From IMG/VR virus record IMGVR_UViG_3300005732_000026, positions 1 through 44,925 of that record: a stretch of DNA of 44,925 nucleotides. One strand, written 5' to 3'. Shown here piece after piece: positions 30,949 through 38,499 of this stretch; position 1 is the stretch's first letter; every line of letters starts with the position of its first letter. This DNA is from a virus. The notes under the pieces were generated by a model that was given only the letters and a program-made list of their open reading frames with translations, was not told the DNA's origin and ran no database searches. The position numbers were made by a program, and so were the translations under genes.

Positions 30949-32215
30949 GTACGCCGGCCAGTATCTCCGGACGATGCCGCGCCCCAACAAGGCGGGTGTT
31001 CGTTTCGAGTTCTGGTTCAAGCCCCCGAAGTCCATCCGACCCGACGAATGGGACAGGCGCTATCGTCCGTCCATCCGTCTGCCACGGGACGGCGGGCTTC
31101 GCACCGGCCGCGATCCCAAGGACGATCCGCGAGAGTACGCCGCTGCATTCAGCGAGGCCGCGGAGCTGTTTGCCGAGATGAACCGGCTTCGCGATGCCCC
31201 GACCAGTGGTGGCGCATGGCCCAGAGGAACACTGCGCTGGCTGATCCAGGAGTGGCAACAATCCGAATGGTTCACCGCCGACCTGGCTGACACCACTCGC
31301 CGCAATTACGAGCAGCAGATCGCCAGCATCATCGAGTGGACCGATCGCAAGGCCGAGCAGAACAACTCGGGCATCCCGATCCAGGCCCACCGTCTGACAT
31401 CCAAGGGCGTGGCCAATTTCCTTCATGAGTTCGACGACCGGTCGACAAAGCGTCGCCATGTCCGGCGCGTTCTCAAGAACCTGTGTTCCTATGCGATTGA
31501 GCTCGGGCTTCGCAATGACAATCCAGTCGATGGGCTTGTCATGCGCCGCACCAAGGGCGCCCAGAAGGCCGCGGCGCTCTGGGACCAAGCCTTTGTCGAT
31601 GCCTGCGCGAAGTGGGCCCGTGAGAACGATCACCTTGAGGCGGCCGCAATGGTTCTGCTGATGTGGGATTGCGGGCGCCGGCCGTCTGACATCTTCCGAC
31701 TGATCGCTATGAACGACATGGACCGGCAGTCGCTGTTGAACGGAACCCTGAACGGATCCACCCGCCCGATCTTATACGACCCACGTAGACGCGCGATCAT
31801 GGGATGGGTGGCCAAGACAGGGAATTACATCGAAATCCCTCTGGATGAGGCCACAATCGAAGCTATCGCGCATGTCTGCCCCGAGCCGACCGAGAACCGG
31901 CGCCATCTGTTCGTCCACCAGCGGACCGGCGAGCCGTACACCCAGGACACCTGGAAGTGGGTTTGGACATCGATGCGAGACTATGCAGCGAAGAAGCCGG
32001 CACGCGCGGCATACCGGACGACCACTTGGCAAAAAGGCCGGGCATCCGCGATCGTGCGCAACAAGCGGGCCGGCCTCGACGACGCCGACATCATCACCCT
32101 GTCCGATCACTCAAATCCGAAGACCGTCTACAAGCATTATTGGACCCCGGATGACACCCAGGCGGCCGAGGCAAAACGCCGGCGCCGGGAAGCGGAAAGT
32201 GAGAACGCCGCATGA
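30899..32215 (+). CDS. int: Tyrosine integrase, 438 aa
   Basis: The start ATG 30899 has GAGGAAG ahead; an ATG four codons earlier has none. The N-terminal arm-binding part is basic. A SAM-like core-binding domain spans WLIQEWQQSEWFTADLADTT onward. The catalytic Arg is in MWDCGRRPSDIFRL (about residue 257), the second Arg in WQKGRASAIV (about 380), then SDHSNPKTVYKHYW with the His and the likely nucleophile Tyr at about 410-413. The box II HxxR is degenerate (Q-K-G-R). It shows the phage is temperate. The attachment site was not located. Confidence 0.9.
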   Translation: MSAKVINLATKTTPSPEYAGQYLRTMPRPNKAGVRFEFWFKPPKSIRPDEWDRRYRPSIRLPRDGGLRTGRDPKDDPREYAAAFSEAAELFAEMNRLRDAPTSGGAWPRGTLRWLIQEWQQSEWFTADLADTTRRNYEQQIASIIEWTDRKAEQNNSGIPIQAHRLTSKGVANFLHEFDDRSTKRRHVRRVLKNLCSYAIELGLRNDNPVDGLVMRRTKGAQKAAALWDQAFVDACAKWARENDHLEAAAMVLLMWDCGRRPSDIFRLIAMNDMDRQSLLNGTLNGSTRPILYDPRRRAIMGWVAKTGNYIEIPLDEATIEAIAHVCPEPTENRRHLFVHQRTGEPYTQDTWKWVWTSMRDYAAKKPARAAYRTTTWQKGRASAIVRNKRAGLDDADIITLSDHSNPKTVYKHYWTPDDTQAAEAKRRRREAESENAA

Positions 32216-32391
32216 CCAAAGGTAACAAGAATATAGGCCAGAGCGCGAGCCTTCATAGCGTGTTGCCAGAAGGGATAACGCCTACGCCGCCTATCACACC
32301 CAAGAAGAGCCGCAAGGCAGCCGCGCAGAAAGCTAGCCTTACAAATCGCGCGAAGACAATTCCGATCACCCTACCGCGTCGGCTCACATGA
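32212..32391 (+). CDS. Unknown basic 59-aa protein
   Basis: ATG 32212 overlaps the integrase stop (ATGA). The protein is unstructured-looking: PEGITPTPPITPKKSRKAAA, rich in Pro, Thr and Lys. Its stop overlaps the next start (ATGA). Too short to assign, but the coupled codons and good fit suggest it is real. Confidence 0.45.
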   Translation: MTKGNKNIGQSASLHSVLPEGITPTPPITPKKSRKAAAQKASLTNRAKTIPITLPRRLT

Positions 32392-32465
32392 CCCGCCGCC
32401 GAGACTTCACCCTATGGGCCGTGCTGGCTCTGTTTGCTGTGGCCGTATTTGGAGGAATGACCTGA
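32388..32465 (+). CDS. Single-span membrane micropeptide, 25 aa
   Basis: MTRRRDFTLWAVLALFAVAV is followed by FGGMT: a charged N terminus and one hydrophobic span. Its stop overlaps the start of the repeat gene (TGATG), and GGAGGA inside its codons serves as that gene's ribosome binding site. Confidence 0.5.
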   Translation: MTRRRDFTLWAVLALFAVAVFGGMT

Positions 32466-33643
32466 TGACTAAAATTGAACGCCTAACACACGAACAAGTT
32501 TCCGCACTTCCAGCCTACCGAGATAAGTGGCTCAAGATCGGCCTTGCTACTGGCCGTGCCGACCGGGGCGCGGCTGAGGCGGCGGTAGACTCTGCCTATC
32601 AAGTCGCAGGAAAAGCGCCGCCGCGCTTCAAAATTTGGCTAACATCGCCACGAGAGGGCGCGATTGCTGCAACGCTTCTTGCCAACAGCAAGCTCGGACC
32701 AAGCGTCGGGGATCAGGTCTGGGATCAGGTCTGGGATCAGGTCGCGGCTCAGGTCGGGGCTCAGGTCGGGGCTCAGGTCGGGGATCAGGTCTGGGATCAG
32801 GTCGCGGCTCAGGTCAGGGATCAGGTCTGGGCTCAGGTCGGGGATCAGGTCGGGGCTCAGGTCGGGGATCAGGTCAGGGCTCAGGTCGGGGATCAGGTCT
32901 GGGCTCAGGTCGGGGATCAGGTCAGGGCTCAGGTCTGGGATCAGGTCAGGGCTCAGGTCAGGGATCAGGTCAGGGCTCAGGTCAGGGATCAGGTCGGGGC
33001 TCAGGTCGGGGCTCAGGTCTACCGCGCCGGATATGGTGCGCACGACGCCAACTGGCTTGGTTTCTACGAGTTTTTCTTAGAGCAATGCGGGTTAGAGTCT
33101 CCACAGCGCTTAAAGCCGCTTATTGAGCTATCCAAAAACTGCGGCTGGTGGTGGCCCTTCGAGGGTGCCGTTGTTTTGACTGAGAGGCCGACCGTCATCA
33201 AGTTTGATGATGCGCGCCGCCTTCATGCAGAGACCGGACCGGCGATTGAATACGCGGACGGCCTAGGGATTTTCTCGTGGCATGGCACGCGCGTTCCCGA
33301 GGAATGGATTGTCAACAAAGATGGGTTGACGGCTCACACCGCCTTGACCTGGGAAAATGTCGAGCAACGGCGCGCGGCCTGCGAAATCATCGGCTGGCAC
33401 AATGTACTTCGCGAATTGAACGCGCGCACGCTGGACAAGGACCAAGACCCGGAAATCGGCGAGCTGGTCGAAGTCGATATTCCAGAAATCGGCCGGGAGC
33501 GTTTCTTGCGCGTTCTCTGCGCAACGGGGCGTGAGTTTGCCCTTCCAGTCCCTCCAGAAATGCAGACCGCACTTGAGGCGCAGTCATGGATTCACGGCGG
33601 GGTGCCGCAGGAGCTTATCCGTCAAATTGAAGTCACAGCATAG
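32465..33643 (+). CDS. DUF6745-type protein with 26 tandem X-(D/A)-Q-V repeats, 392 aa
   Basis: The start ATG 32465 follows GGAGGA; longer frames are shadows. Residues 1-81 are helical ([20 protein letters not shown]). Residues 82-185 are 26 perfect four-residue repeats, X-(D/A)-Q-V with X = G (11), W (6), A (2) or R (7). Residues 186 onward contain [18 protein letters not shown], then the DUF6745 pattern [17 protein letters not shown] and [13 protein letters not shown], then [20 protein letters not shown]. The repeat could form a helical or coiled surface, with W/R/G varying on one face. Function is unknown. The next gene is a usual partner of this family. Confidence 0.8.
   Translation: MTKIERLTHEQVSALPAYRDKWLKIGLATGRADRGAAEAAVDSAYQVAGKAPPRFKIWLTSPREGAIAATLLANSKLGPSVGDQVWDQVWDQVAAQVGAQVGAQVGDQVWDQVAAQVRDQVWAQVGDQVGAQVGDQVRAQVGDQVWAQVGDQVRAQVWDQVRAQVRDQVRAQVRDQVGAQVGAQVYRAGYGAHDANWLGFYEFFLEQCGLESPQRLKPLIELSKNCGWWWPFEGAVVLTERPTVIKFDDARRLHAETGPAIEYADGLGIFSWHGTRVPEEWIVNKDGLTAHTALTWENVEQRRAACEIIGWHNVLRELNARTLDKDQDPEIGELVEVDIPEIGRERFLRVLCATGREFALPVPPEMQTALEAQSWIHGGVPQELIRQIEVTA
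32708..33019 (+). repeat. Tandem array of 26 twelve-base units with a 24-base higher-order unit
   Basis: Each unit is codon 1 (GGG, TGG, AGG or GCG), codon 2 (GAT or GCT), then an invariant CAGGTC. Codon 2 is GAT in exactly 13 units and GCT in 13, and alternates strictly from unit 10 to unit 25, giving a 24-base period. Unit length is a multiple of three, so copy-number change keeps the frame. At least four of the six frames are open across the array, which creates long low-complexity shadow frames. Confidence 0.95.
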
Positions 33644-33652
33644 GAGATTGAA

Positions 33653-34015
33653 ATGCTGACGTTCGAAAAAGTAGCCCGTCAGGGCGATCTGTTTATCCAC
33701 CGCGTTGCTGCGCTGCCGGAGGGGCTTGTTCCTGCCGTCACGGACAATGGGGCGTTTGTCCTCGCTCACTCTGAAACTGGACACAACCATGTGCTTATGG
33801 AGCGTCCAGGCGTCGAGGTTTTGGAAGACCCGAATGAGCCGCTGCGCGCGTTTCTGGTCATCCGGCAGGAAGCGATCGATGCCGGTGATATCAAGATCGA
33901 ACACAAACGCACCTTTGACACTCACGAGACAATCAGTCCGGTCACGCCGGGCATCTACCAGATCACGCGCCAGCGCGAATACACGCCAGAGGGGTACCGG
34001 CGGGCGCAGGACTGA
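33653..34015 (+). CDS. Partner protein of the DUF6745 gene, 120 aa
   Basis: The start ATG 33653 has AGGAGA ahead. FEKVARQGDLFIHRVAALPE, then FVLAHSETGHNHVLM and PVTPGIYQITRQREYTPEGY are typical of a small beta protein that I recall next to DUF6745 genes in many bacteria and phages. The H-S-x-T-G-H-x-H run could bind a metal. Function unknown. A strong RNA hairpin follows it. Confidence 0.7.
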   Translation: MLTFEKVARQGDLFIHRVAALPEGLVPAVTDNGAFVLAHSETGHNHVLMERPGVEVLEDPNEPLRAFLVIRQEAIDAGDIKIEHKRTFDTHETISPVTPGIYQITRQREYTPEGYRRAQD

Positions 34016-34017
34016 TT

Positions 34018-34049
34018 GGCTGGGGCGGGTTTCGGCCCGCCCCGTAGCC
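34018..34049 (+). promoter_or_regulatory. Strong stem-loop between genes, possible attenuator or RNA-stability element
   Basis: GGGGCGGG (34022-34029) pairs with CCCGCCCC (34036-34043) around a TTTCGG loop, and the stem extends to GGCT/AGCC (34018-34021 with 34046-34049) past a two-base GT bulge. There is no T tract, so full Rho-independent termination is unlikely. It begins 3 bp after a stop codon in a 72-bp gap. Confidence 0.6.
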
Positions 34050-34087
34050 ACAGAGCGCAGCGGAGCCACAACAAGAGGAACAGGACA

Positions 34088-34468
34088 ATGAGTAACTACA
34101 TCGAGCTGCCTGACGGTTCAGGCGTTTCAACAGCGACCCTTCCCCTGCCTAAAGGGCATTGGATTTATCACAACAATCCGTGTGACCCGCCCGCCGCTAT
34201 GCGGACCTATACCGACGACCCCATGCGGAAGGGCATGGAAGAGGCAATCCGCGCCGGTGCGAAGTGGGCAATTCGCGGGGCCACCTGGTTCAACATCGAG
34301 ACGCGCGGCCTTTACTGCAAGCTCGACGCGATGGGCATCAATGAAGCCCCGTTGCCGGGCTGGGGACCTATCTGCGTCCCCGTCGACCGGAAGCCGACGC
34401 TTGAAGAAATGGATCAGATGCGCAGCGACTTCTTTGCTGCGGTTCACGCACGGAAGGCGGCGTCATGA
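34088..34468 (+). CDS. Unknown 126-aa protein
   Basis: The start ATG 34088 has AGGAACAGGACA ahead; the longer frame crosses the hairpin. The sequence is a compact alpha/beta type (GMEEAIRAGAKWAIRGATWF; NIETRGLYCKLDAMGINEAP; VDRKPTLEEMDQMRSDFFAA). Some Gly-Trp-rich parts suggest a defined fold. Stop overlaps the next start (ATGA). No family was recognised. Confidence 0.6.
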   Translation: MSNYIELPDGSGVSTATLPLPKGHWIYHNNPCDPPAAMRTYTDDPMRKGMEEAIRAGAKWAIRGATWFNIETRGLYCKLDAMGINEAPLPGWGPICVPVDRKPTLEEMDQMRSDFFAAVHARKAAS

Positions 34469-35202
34469 GTGAACGTGAAGAACTGGAAGCCGTCGCGCGT
34501 GCGATTTGCCGAAGCAAGGGCCGCGACCCAGATGCCGAGCTGGTTGGCGGGTACGATGGTCCACGTCTTCGCCAGTGGCACGGACACACTGGCGAAGCAC
34601 AGGCCGCCATCCAAGCCCTCACAGCATCAGGTCATGGTGGGTTTGAGGTGGTGCCGCTGGTTTGGAAGGAGAGGTCTGTCGAGGGGAGTGGTTTTTTCGC
34701 AAGCACGCCTTTCGGTACTTATCAGGTCATGGACGATAGTGAAAAGGGAGGGCCATTTTCTGCGCAAGGACCGGGTCCTTTTTATGTCGGCGAACTGCCC
34801 ACCCTCGAAGCCGCCAAGGCCGCCTGTGAAGCAGACAACCGAGAGCGCGTGTCTAAGCTGGTGCGAGGTGTGGCGGCTCCTCGAATGCTGGCCGAAGACG
34901 ATGTTGAGTGGGTAGTCAATGACCTTGCAGAGCTTGGCGTGAAGATCGGGGAGCAGTTCTTCTTTCTCTATAAGGGTGGCAGTTTGGTTTACGACCCGGA
35001 ATCCGGCCATGAAGAGGGTGACATTCGGGTTGGATACGACAAGGGCGACCGGATGAAATGGCGCTACGTCTTTAAGCGCGAGTTCGGCGAGTGCTGCCAC
35101 CCTATCAACCATTCCGATTACAGCAAGATTGGGACGGTCACTTTGACGGTTGGAGACTGGAAAAGCCTCCCACCCCTTCCCCCAGCACCAGAGGTGAAGT
35201 GA
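34465..35202 (+). CDS. Unknown 245-aa protein
   Basis: The N-terminal 50 residues are a helical module with AIQALTASGHGG, often found as a short start in alphaproteobacterial phage proteins. FEVVPLVWKERSVEGSGF with TPFGTYQVMDD is a recurring small beta domain in such phages. The second half (DDVEWVVNDLAELGVKIGEQ; FFFLYKGGSLVYDPESGH) is a separate mixed domain. It may be two fused modules. Function is unknown. Coupled at both ends. Confidence 0.6.
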   Translation: MSEREELEAVARAICRSKGRDPDAELVGGYDGPRLRQWHGHTGEAQAAIQALTASGHGGFEVVPLVWKERSVEGSGFFASTPFGTYQVMDDSEKGGPFSAQGPGPFYVGELPTLEAAKAACEADNRERVSKLVRGVAAPRMLAEDDVEWVVNDLAELGVKIGEQFFFLYKGGSLVYDPESGHEEGDIRVGYDKGDRMKWRYVFKREFGECCHPINHSDYSKIGTVTLTVGDWKSLPPLPPAPEVK

Positions 35203-35855
35203 TGGGAACTCCAATTAGCCCCGTTGACCGTAGCGAGCACGAAACCCTCATGCGTCGTGTCTCGGCCCTTGAAAGCACAGTTCGCCCAGGTTCTTTGCAA
35301 AAAGCGCAAAGAAGTGAGCCGCTGGAACCTGTGCAAAGATTTCACGAGTTCGCGGCCCGGAGCGAGAGCGAGGACACGCAGCGCAGCGAAGCAAGCCAGC
35401 CCGAACAGACGCTAGGTGAACGCTACTGCCCCGACGAATACACCCGGTATCATCCGATGGTGAACAAGGTTGCAGACGCTATCCAGACCGCAGGCGGTGA
35501 CGAGGTGGCAATGGCTCAAGCGGCGATCAGGGTTTGTGCCAGCCAGCCCGTCCTACCGGGTGAACTGGTGGAGGCGGTGCGGCGGTTTGTTTCTAACACC
35601 CGTTCGCTTGGGTTTTCACTGTCGCCAGACGCGCGAGCGCTGGAACGCGCCCTACCCTCCCTCCCCGACCCACTACCTACCGTGGAGAGTGTAGAGCGGG
35701 CGTATCTGGAACGGCTGATAGCACAGTTTAAGCAATCAGCCGACGAGATGTGGGATCAAGTGAGGGCGCCAGACAATCAGAATGAGCTGTATTCAGCTCG
35801 CGCCTATACACACGCCGTTGCCGTCCTCCGCTCTATCCATAAAGGAGAGGTGTGA
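35202..35855 (+). CDS. Unknown 217-aa protein
   Basis: The start ATG 35202 overlaps the previous stop; a longer frame is a shadow. A disordered acidic/Ser-rich N terminus precedes ERYCPDEYTRYHPMVNKVAD and helices (MAQAAIRVCASQPVLPGELV; YLERLIAQFKQSADEMWDQV). The C terminus ARAYTHAVAVLRSIHKG is a helix. No family was recognised. Confidence 0.6.
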   Translation: MGTPISPVDRSEHETLMRRVSALESTVRPGSLQKAQRSEPLEPVQRFHEFAARSESEDTQRSEASQPEQTLGERYCPDEYTRYHPMVNKVADAIQTAGGDEVAMAQAAIRVCASQPVLPGELVEAVRRFVSNTRSLGFSLSPDARALERALPSLPDPLPTVESVERAYLERLIAQFKQSADEMWDQVRAPDNQNELYSARAYTHAVAVLRSIHKGEV

Positions 35856-36169
35856 TGCGGGACGAACGCTATGCTGATCTGACCGTCTCTGCCGAAGGGT
35901 TAATATCCTTCGATGGCGAAAACACCCAAGTCTCAATCATCCTGCGGGATGAGGATGGCATCGTGGCGGAAGGCCTAAACTGGGTGGAGCTGGTCGCCAA
36001 TGTCCGCGCCGCCCTCACCGAAGCCCGCGCACAAGGGGCAGCTGATGAGCGTGAGAGGCTGGCGAAGCTGGCGAGCGAACAGGCGGCAAGCAGCGGCATT
36101 GTGGCGAGCGGGCGCACAGAAATGGACGCCGCTTTTGCGGCGCGGTGGCTGGCCGGGATCTCATCATGA
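35855..36169 (+). CDS. Unknown 104-aa protein
   Basis: The start ATG 35855 follows AAAGGAGAGG and overlaps the preceding stop (TGATG). A beta N terminus (ADLTVSAEGLISFDGENTQV) is followed by an Ala/Glu/Arg helix (RAALTEARAQGAADERERLA). The C-terminal GRTEMDAAFAARWLAGISS may be a further helix. Function unknown; it could be a small DNA- or protein-binding accessory. Confidence 0.58.
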   Translation: MRDERYADLTVSAEGLISFDGENTQVSIILRDEDGIVAEGLNWVELVANVRAALTEARAQGAADERERLAKLASEQAASSGIVASGRTEMDAAFAARWLAGISS

Positions 36170-36348
36170 CACGCCAACCAAAATGGATTCGCGGCCACCC
36201 GCGCGTGAACGCCGACGGTAGTCGTTACCGCACTGATTACCGACCTGTCAGGTGCGCCGTTTGCAGATCGTGCTGGGCGCTAATTGGGGCCGCGTCCTGC
36301 ATGTATGGCTCAACAGGGCTCCGCTCTCAGAAGGGGGAAGGCGCATGA
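36166..36348 (+). CDS. Unknown 60-aa Cys-containing protein
   Basis: ATG 36166 overlaps the preceding stop (ATGA). The basic N-terminal part (QPKWIRGHPRVNADGSRYRT) leads to CAVCRSC and a further Cys (AASCMYG), a possible zinc-binding knuckle. Too short for a family assignment. Confidence 0.5.
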   Translation: MTRQPKWIRGHPRVNADGSRYRTDYRPVRCAVCRSCWALIGAASCMYGSTGLRSQKGEGA

Positions 36349-36662
36349 TGATCTTTCACACCGCCCTCTACGTGGCAGCGGTCTTGGTTTCCGTTGTGCT
36401 GATCCGGATAGCTCTCGGGCTTCTCAAGAATGGGGCGCAACGTATCAGCGATGGGGTGGTCGCAAGGCGGGTGATGAGCGAGCGCGCCCGCATCCAGAAC
36501 ACGCTGCAAAACGTCATTCGTGACAACCTTTACTGCTATCGGTGCAATTCTCGGGTCACCGTCGATAACTGCACAAGTTGGGACGAAGACGGGAACGTCT
36601 GGTGCGATTGCAACGGCAGAGCCCCACTAGCCCCCAAGAAGGACACCACCCATGACCAATGA
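36345..36662 (+). CDS. Membrane-anchored protein with zinc-ribbon-like C terminus, 105 aa
   Basis: The start ATG 36345 overlaps the preceding stop (ATGA). Residues 4-25 form one hydrophobic span (HTALYVAAVLVSVVLIRIAL). The C-terminal half has CYRCNSRVTVDNC and WCDCNG, a CxxC...CxC cluster like a small zinc ribbon. Together this suggests a membrane-tethered domain facing the cytoplasm. Function unknown. Confidence 0.62.
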   Translation: MMIFHTALYVAAVLVSVVLIRIALGLLKNGAQRISDGVVARRVMSERARIQNTLQNVIRDNLYCYRCNSRVTVDNCTSWDEDGNVWCDCNGRAPLAPKKDTTHDQ

Positions 36663-36984
36663 TGACGATGTGGCTCGCGAAGATGCGCGGCTGGTAGAGG
36701 TGCCAAAAGGCCTGACGCTCGCTCAGTGGCAGGCAGAAAACAACGCGCTTGTTGAGACCAAGATACAATTGCGGCACGGGCCGGACTATGACCCTGAATA
36801 CCTGGATTCTTACCTCTATCGCAAAGTGTACTGGGATTTGCGCGGAACCGACACCTTTGACCCGAAGAAGGCCGGGCCAGATAGAGACGGCCTACGGGAG
36901 CGAGCGCGCAGCATCACAGATTCGCTTCTGCGCGATCTAATGCGCGCCTACGCCGCCCGCACCACCCAGGACAAGGCGGACTGA
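36652..36984 (+). CDS. Unknown 110-aa protein, last gene of the rightward block
   Basis: The start ATG 36652 lies inside the end of the previous gene (11-bp overlap). DARLVEVPKGLTLAQWQAEN then DYDPEYLDSYLYRKVYWDLR and helical C terminus. It ends four bases before the stop of the convergent lysis cassette. No family was recognised. An imperfect hairpin at 36986-37005 between the two blocks has no T tract. Confidence 0.6.
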   Translation: MTNDDDVAREDARLVEVPKGLTLAQWQAENNALVETKIQLRHGPDYDPEYLDSYLYRKVYWDLRGTDTFDPKKAGPDRDGLRERARSITDSLLRDLMRAYAARTTQDKAD

Positions 36985-36988
36985 TGGC

Positions 36989-37288
36989 TTAAAGCCCGTT
37001 TAGCCTATCCAGCTCTGAATACTTCTGCACGCGCCGGGCAAGCACTGCGTCGCGCTCCTCACCCTCTGGCAGGCTTTCCAGCATCTTATCGAGCAAGAGA
37101 ATGTCCGCCTCGATCTCGTCGCGCTGCCGATCGATCTCTGACAGGCTGACATGGACATGCTCGACCGTTGCCAGGAGCCAGGCATAGGAGGCGACGGCCG
37201 ACCCGGCGATGCCTGACAAAATGCCGGCGCAAATGCCTGCCATTGCCAGCCAGCCTTGTAAGGTCGTGGGGAGGATCCGGTCAGCCAT
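36989..37288 (-). CDS. Membrane protein with C-terminal coiled coil, 99 aa, lysis cassette
   Basis: One N-terminal hydrophobic segment (GWLAMAGICAGILSGIAGSA, continuing to AWLLATV) is followed by a charged helix (LSEIDRQRDEIEADILLLDK). The start overlaps the Rz1 stop (8 bp). A single span plus cytoplasmic or periplasmic helix fits a holin-associated or pinholin-like protein; not proven. It is the last gene of the leftward late operon. Confidence 0.6.
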   Translation of the reverse strand: MADRILPTTLQGWLAMAGICAGILSGIAGSAVASYAWLLATVEHVHVSLSEIDRQRDEIEADILLLDKMLESLPEGEERDAVLARRVQKYSELDRLNGL

Positions 37289-37568
37289 CGTTCTGCTCGC
37301 TCACTCTGCGCGCAAATGACTGAAGCTTTGCCACACGAACGGCGAGCTGCCCGTACATTTGAGCCAGCCGGGTGTACTCCGCGTCCATGACGTCAGCGGT
37401 TCTTTCGTCCACCGGCGGCAGGCTCGGGATTTCCATCGGGGGAATCATCAGATTGGCCGAGGGCGGCGCGTATTGAGGCGTTGACTGTATCGACGGCCTG
37501 ATCGACGAGCACCCCGCGATCGGGATCATGATAGCACACAGAAGCGCTAGAGAGCCGCGTGAGTTCAT
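37281..37568 (-). CDS. Outer-membrane spanin lipoprotein (Rz1-like), 95 aa
   Basis: The start ATG 37568 has GGAGGG ahead. Residues 1-20 are a lipoprotein signal peptide with lipobox IAGC, Cys20 being the lipid-modified residue. A Pro-rich mature region (SIQSTPQYAPPSANLMIPPM) follows, typical of Rz1. It lies largely inside the Rz-like gene in a different frame, the classic embedded arrangement. With Rz it would link inner and outer membranes in the last step of lysis. Confidence 0.85.
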   Translation of the reverse strand: MNSRGSLALLCAIMIPIAGCSSIRPSIQSTPQYAPPSANLMIPPMEIPSLPPVDERTADVMDAEYTRLAQMYGQLAVRVAKLQSFARRVSEQNDG

Positions 37569-37815
37569 TTTGTATCCCTCCAAGGGTCTGGCCTATCTCG
37601 GCCTCCAAACGCGCCCCCTGCCCCCCTTCTCGCTGATTTGCCGCAAGGTCTGAGAGGAAACGCGCCTGATTTTCCTGCATTGCGGCTAGATCGGCAGACT
37701 GTTGCGCGTCATCGCGCCGGTCCCAGCCCTCCATCCGGCCCGAGACATAGGCGCCCGACGCCAAGGCGACGGCCGCTGCAGCGCCGCCGACAAGAAGCCA
37801 AGGGGAACCAAGCAC
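37393..37815 (-). CDS. Inner-membrane spanin (Rz-like), 140 aa
   Basis: The start is GTG 37815, overlapping the endolysin stop (TAGTG). One N-terminal span (WLLVGGAAAAVALASGAYVS) is followed by a periplasmic helix (RRDDAQQSADLAAMQENQAR) and a long coiled-coil region. The Rz1-like lipoprotein is encoded in another frame from 37568. Together they form the spanin complex required after the endolysin has cut the wall. Confidence 0.82.
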   Translation of the reverse strand: MLGSPWLLVGGAAAAVALASGAYVSGRMEGWDRRDDAQQSADLAAMQENQARFLSDLAANQREGGQGARLEAEIGQTLGGIQNELTRLSSASVCYHDPDRGVLVDQAVDTVNASIRAALGQSDDSPDGNPEPAAGGRKNR

Positions 37816-38249
37816 TACAGCCCCCAGGTCACGGGAGATCCCGCGCCGCCGGCCTGCGTCTTGACCTCACGGCGCAAGCGCGGGTCAAAGCTGATATGCG
37901 TGATGCCACGACTCGGTTCGTGAATGAGCTGGTCGAAGGTCAGCACGCTTTTCTCGATAGCCTTGCAAACCTCAATCGGGTCCATCTCCGGATGCGAGAA
38001 GTCCGCCGCGTGGCCCAGGGCGTGCGCGCTGGTGGGGACTCCACCGACCGCCCGGTTGACCAATGGCGAGCGATAGCCCGACGTGATCGAGATAGGCACA
38101 TCACCAAGCAGGCGTCGCACTTGCTCCATGCCCAGCGCCAGGGCTTGCAGGTTCTGCATGTGCTCCGGCTCTGGAGTATTGCTGAGGCCCCGGCGCTCAG
38201 CGGTTGCCGAGCGGGTGAACTCGATCAGGGAGAAGTGGCGGCTAAGCAT
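37815..38249 (-). CDS. M15-family endolysin, 144 aa
   Basis: The Peptidase_M15_3 signature is present: SGYRSP at 57-62, HALGHAAD with H76 and D83 as zinc ligands, and ITHIS with H118 as the third ligand. The length and order match family endolysins of this kind. It would cut peptide cross-links in peptidoglycan. It follows the holin-like gene and precedes the spanins, so the whole lysis cassette is in one operon. Confidence 0.9.
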   Translation of the reverse strand: MLSRHFSLIEFTRSATAERRGLSNTPEPEHMQNLQALALGMEQVRRLLGDVPISITSGYRSPLVNRAVGGVPTSAHALGHAADFSHPEMDPIEVCKAIEKSVLTFDQLIHEPSRGITHISFDPRLRREVKTQAGGAGSPVTWGL

Positions 38250-38499
38250 CGCTGCGTCCCTTCCAGATCCGAAGCCACTCGGTCAGCTGCCCCTTATCCA
38301 CGATCCCCCGGAAGAAATAGAGAAGCAGGCCAGCCAGCAGCAAGTAGCCAAAGGCGACGAGCCTGCTTTCTGGCGGCATGGTCACGATCAGCCAATTCAG
38401 GCCAACGATGGTCGAGCCGTAGAAGACCGGCCGCATAAAGCGATTCATGAAGTTGGATGCTGTCGGTTCTGGCGTGGCCATGGCGTTCTCTCTCGTCAT
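38242..38499 (-). CDS. Holin-like membrane protein, 85 aa
   Basis: Two hydrophobic segments (RPVFYGSTIVGLNWLIVTMP and VAFGYLLLAGLLLYFFRGIV) separated by a short turn, with a basic C terminus. Size and position immediately before the endolysin fit a class II-type holin. The start overlaps the preceding stop (ATGA). Which of the membrane proteins here is the holin cannot be decided from sequence. Confidence 0.68.
   Translation of the reverse strand: MTRENAMATPEPTASNFMNRFMRPVFYGSTIVGLNWLIVTMPPESRLVAFGYLLLAGLLLYFFRGIVDKGQLTEWLRIWKGRSDA

Noticed and set aside
30899-32465. attP site next to the integrase
   Set aside because: No tRNA-end-like core or paired arm repeats could be recognised by eye in or after the integrase gene.
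32639-33043. Long minus-strand and other plus-strand frames through the 12-base repeat ([10 protein letters not shown] and GSGRGSG type)
   Set aside because: They are open only because the repeat lacks stops in most frames; they have no ribosome binding site and end soon after the array. The plus frame with flanking conserved domains is the real gene.
36986-37005. Imperfect hairpin between the convergent operons
   Set aside because: The stem is short with a bulge and there is no T tract on either side; too weak to call a terminator.
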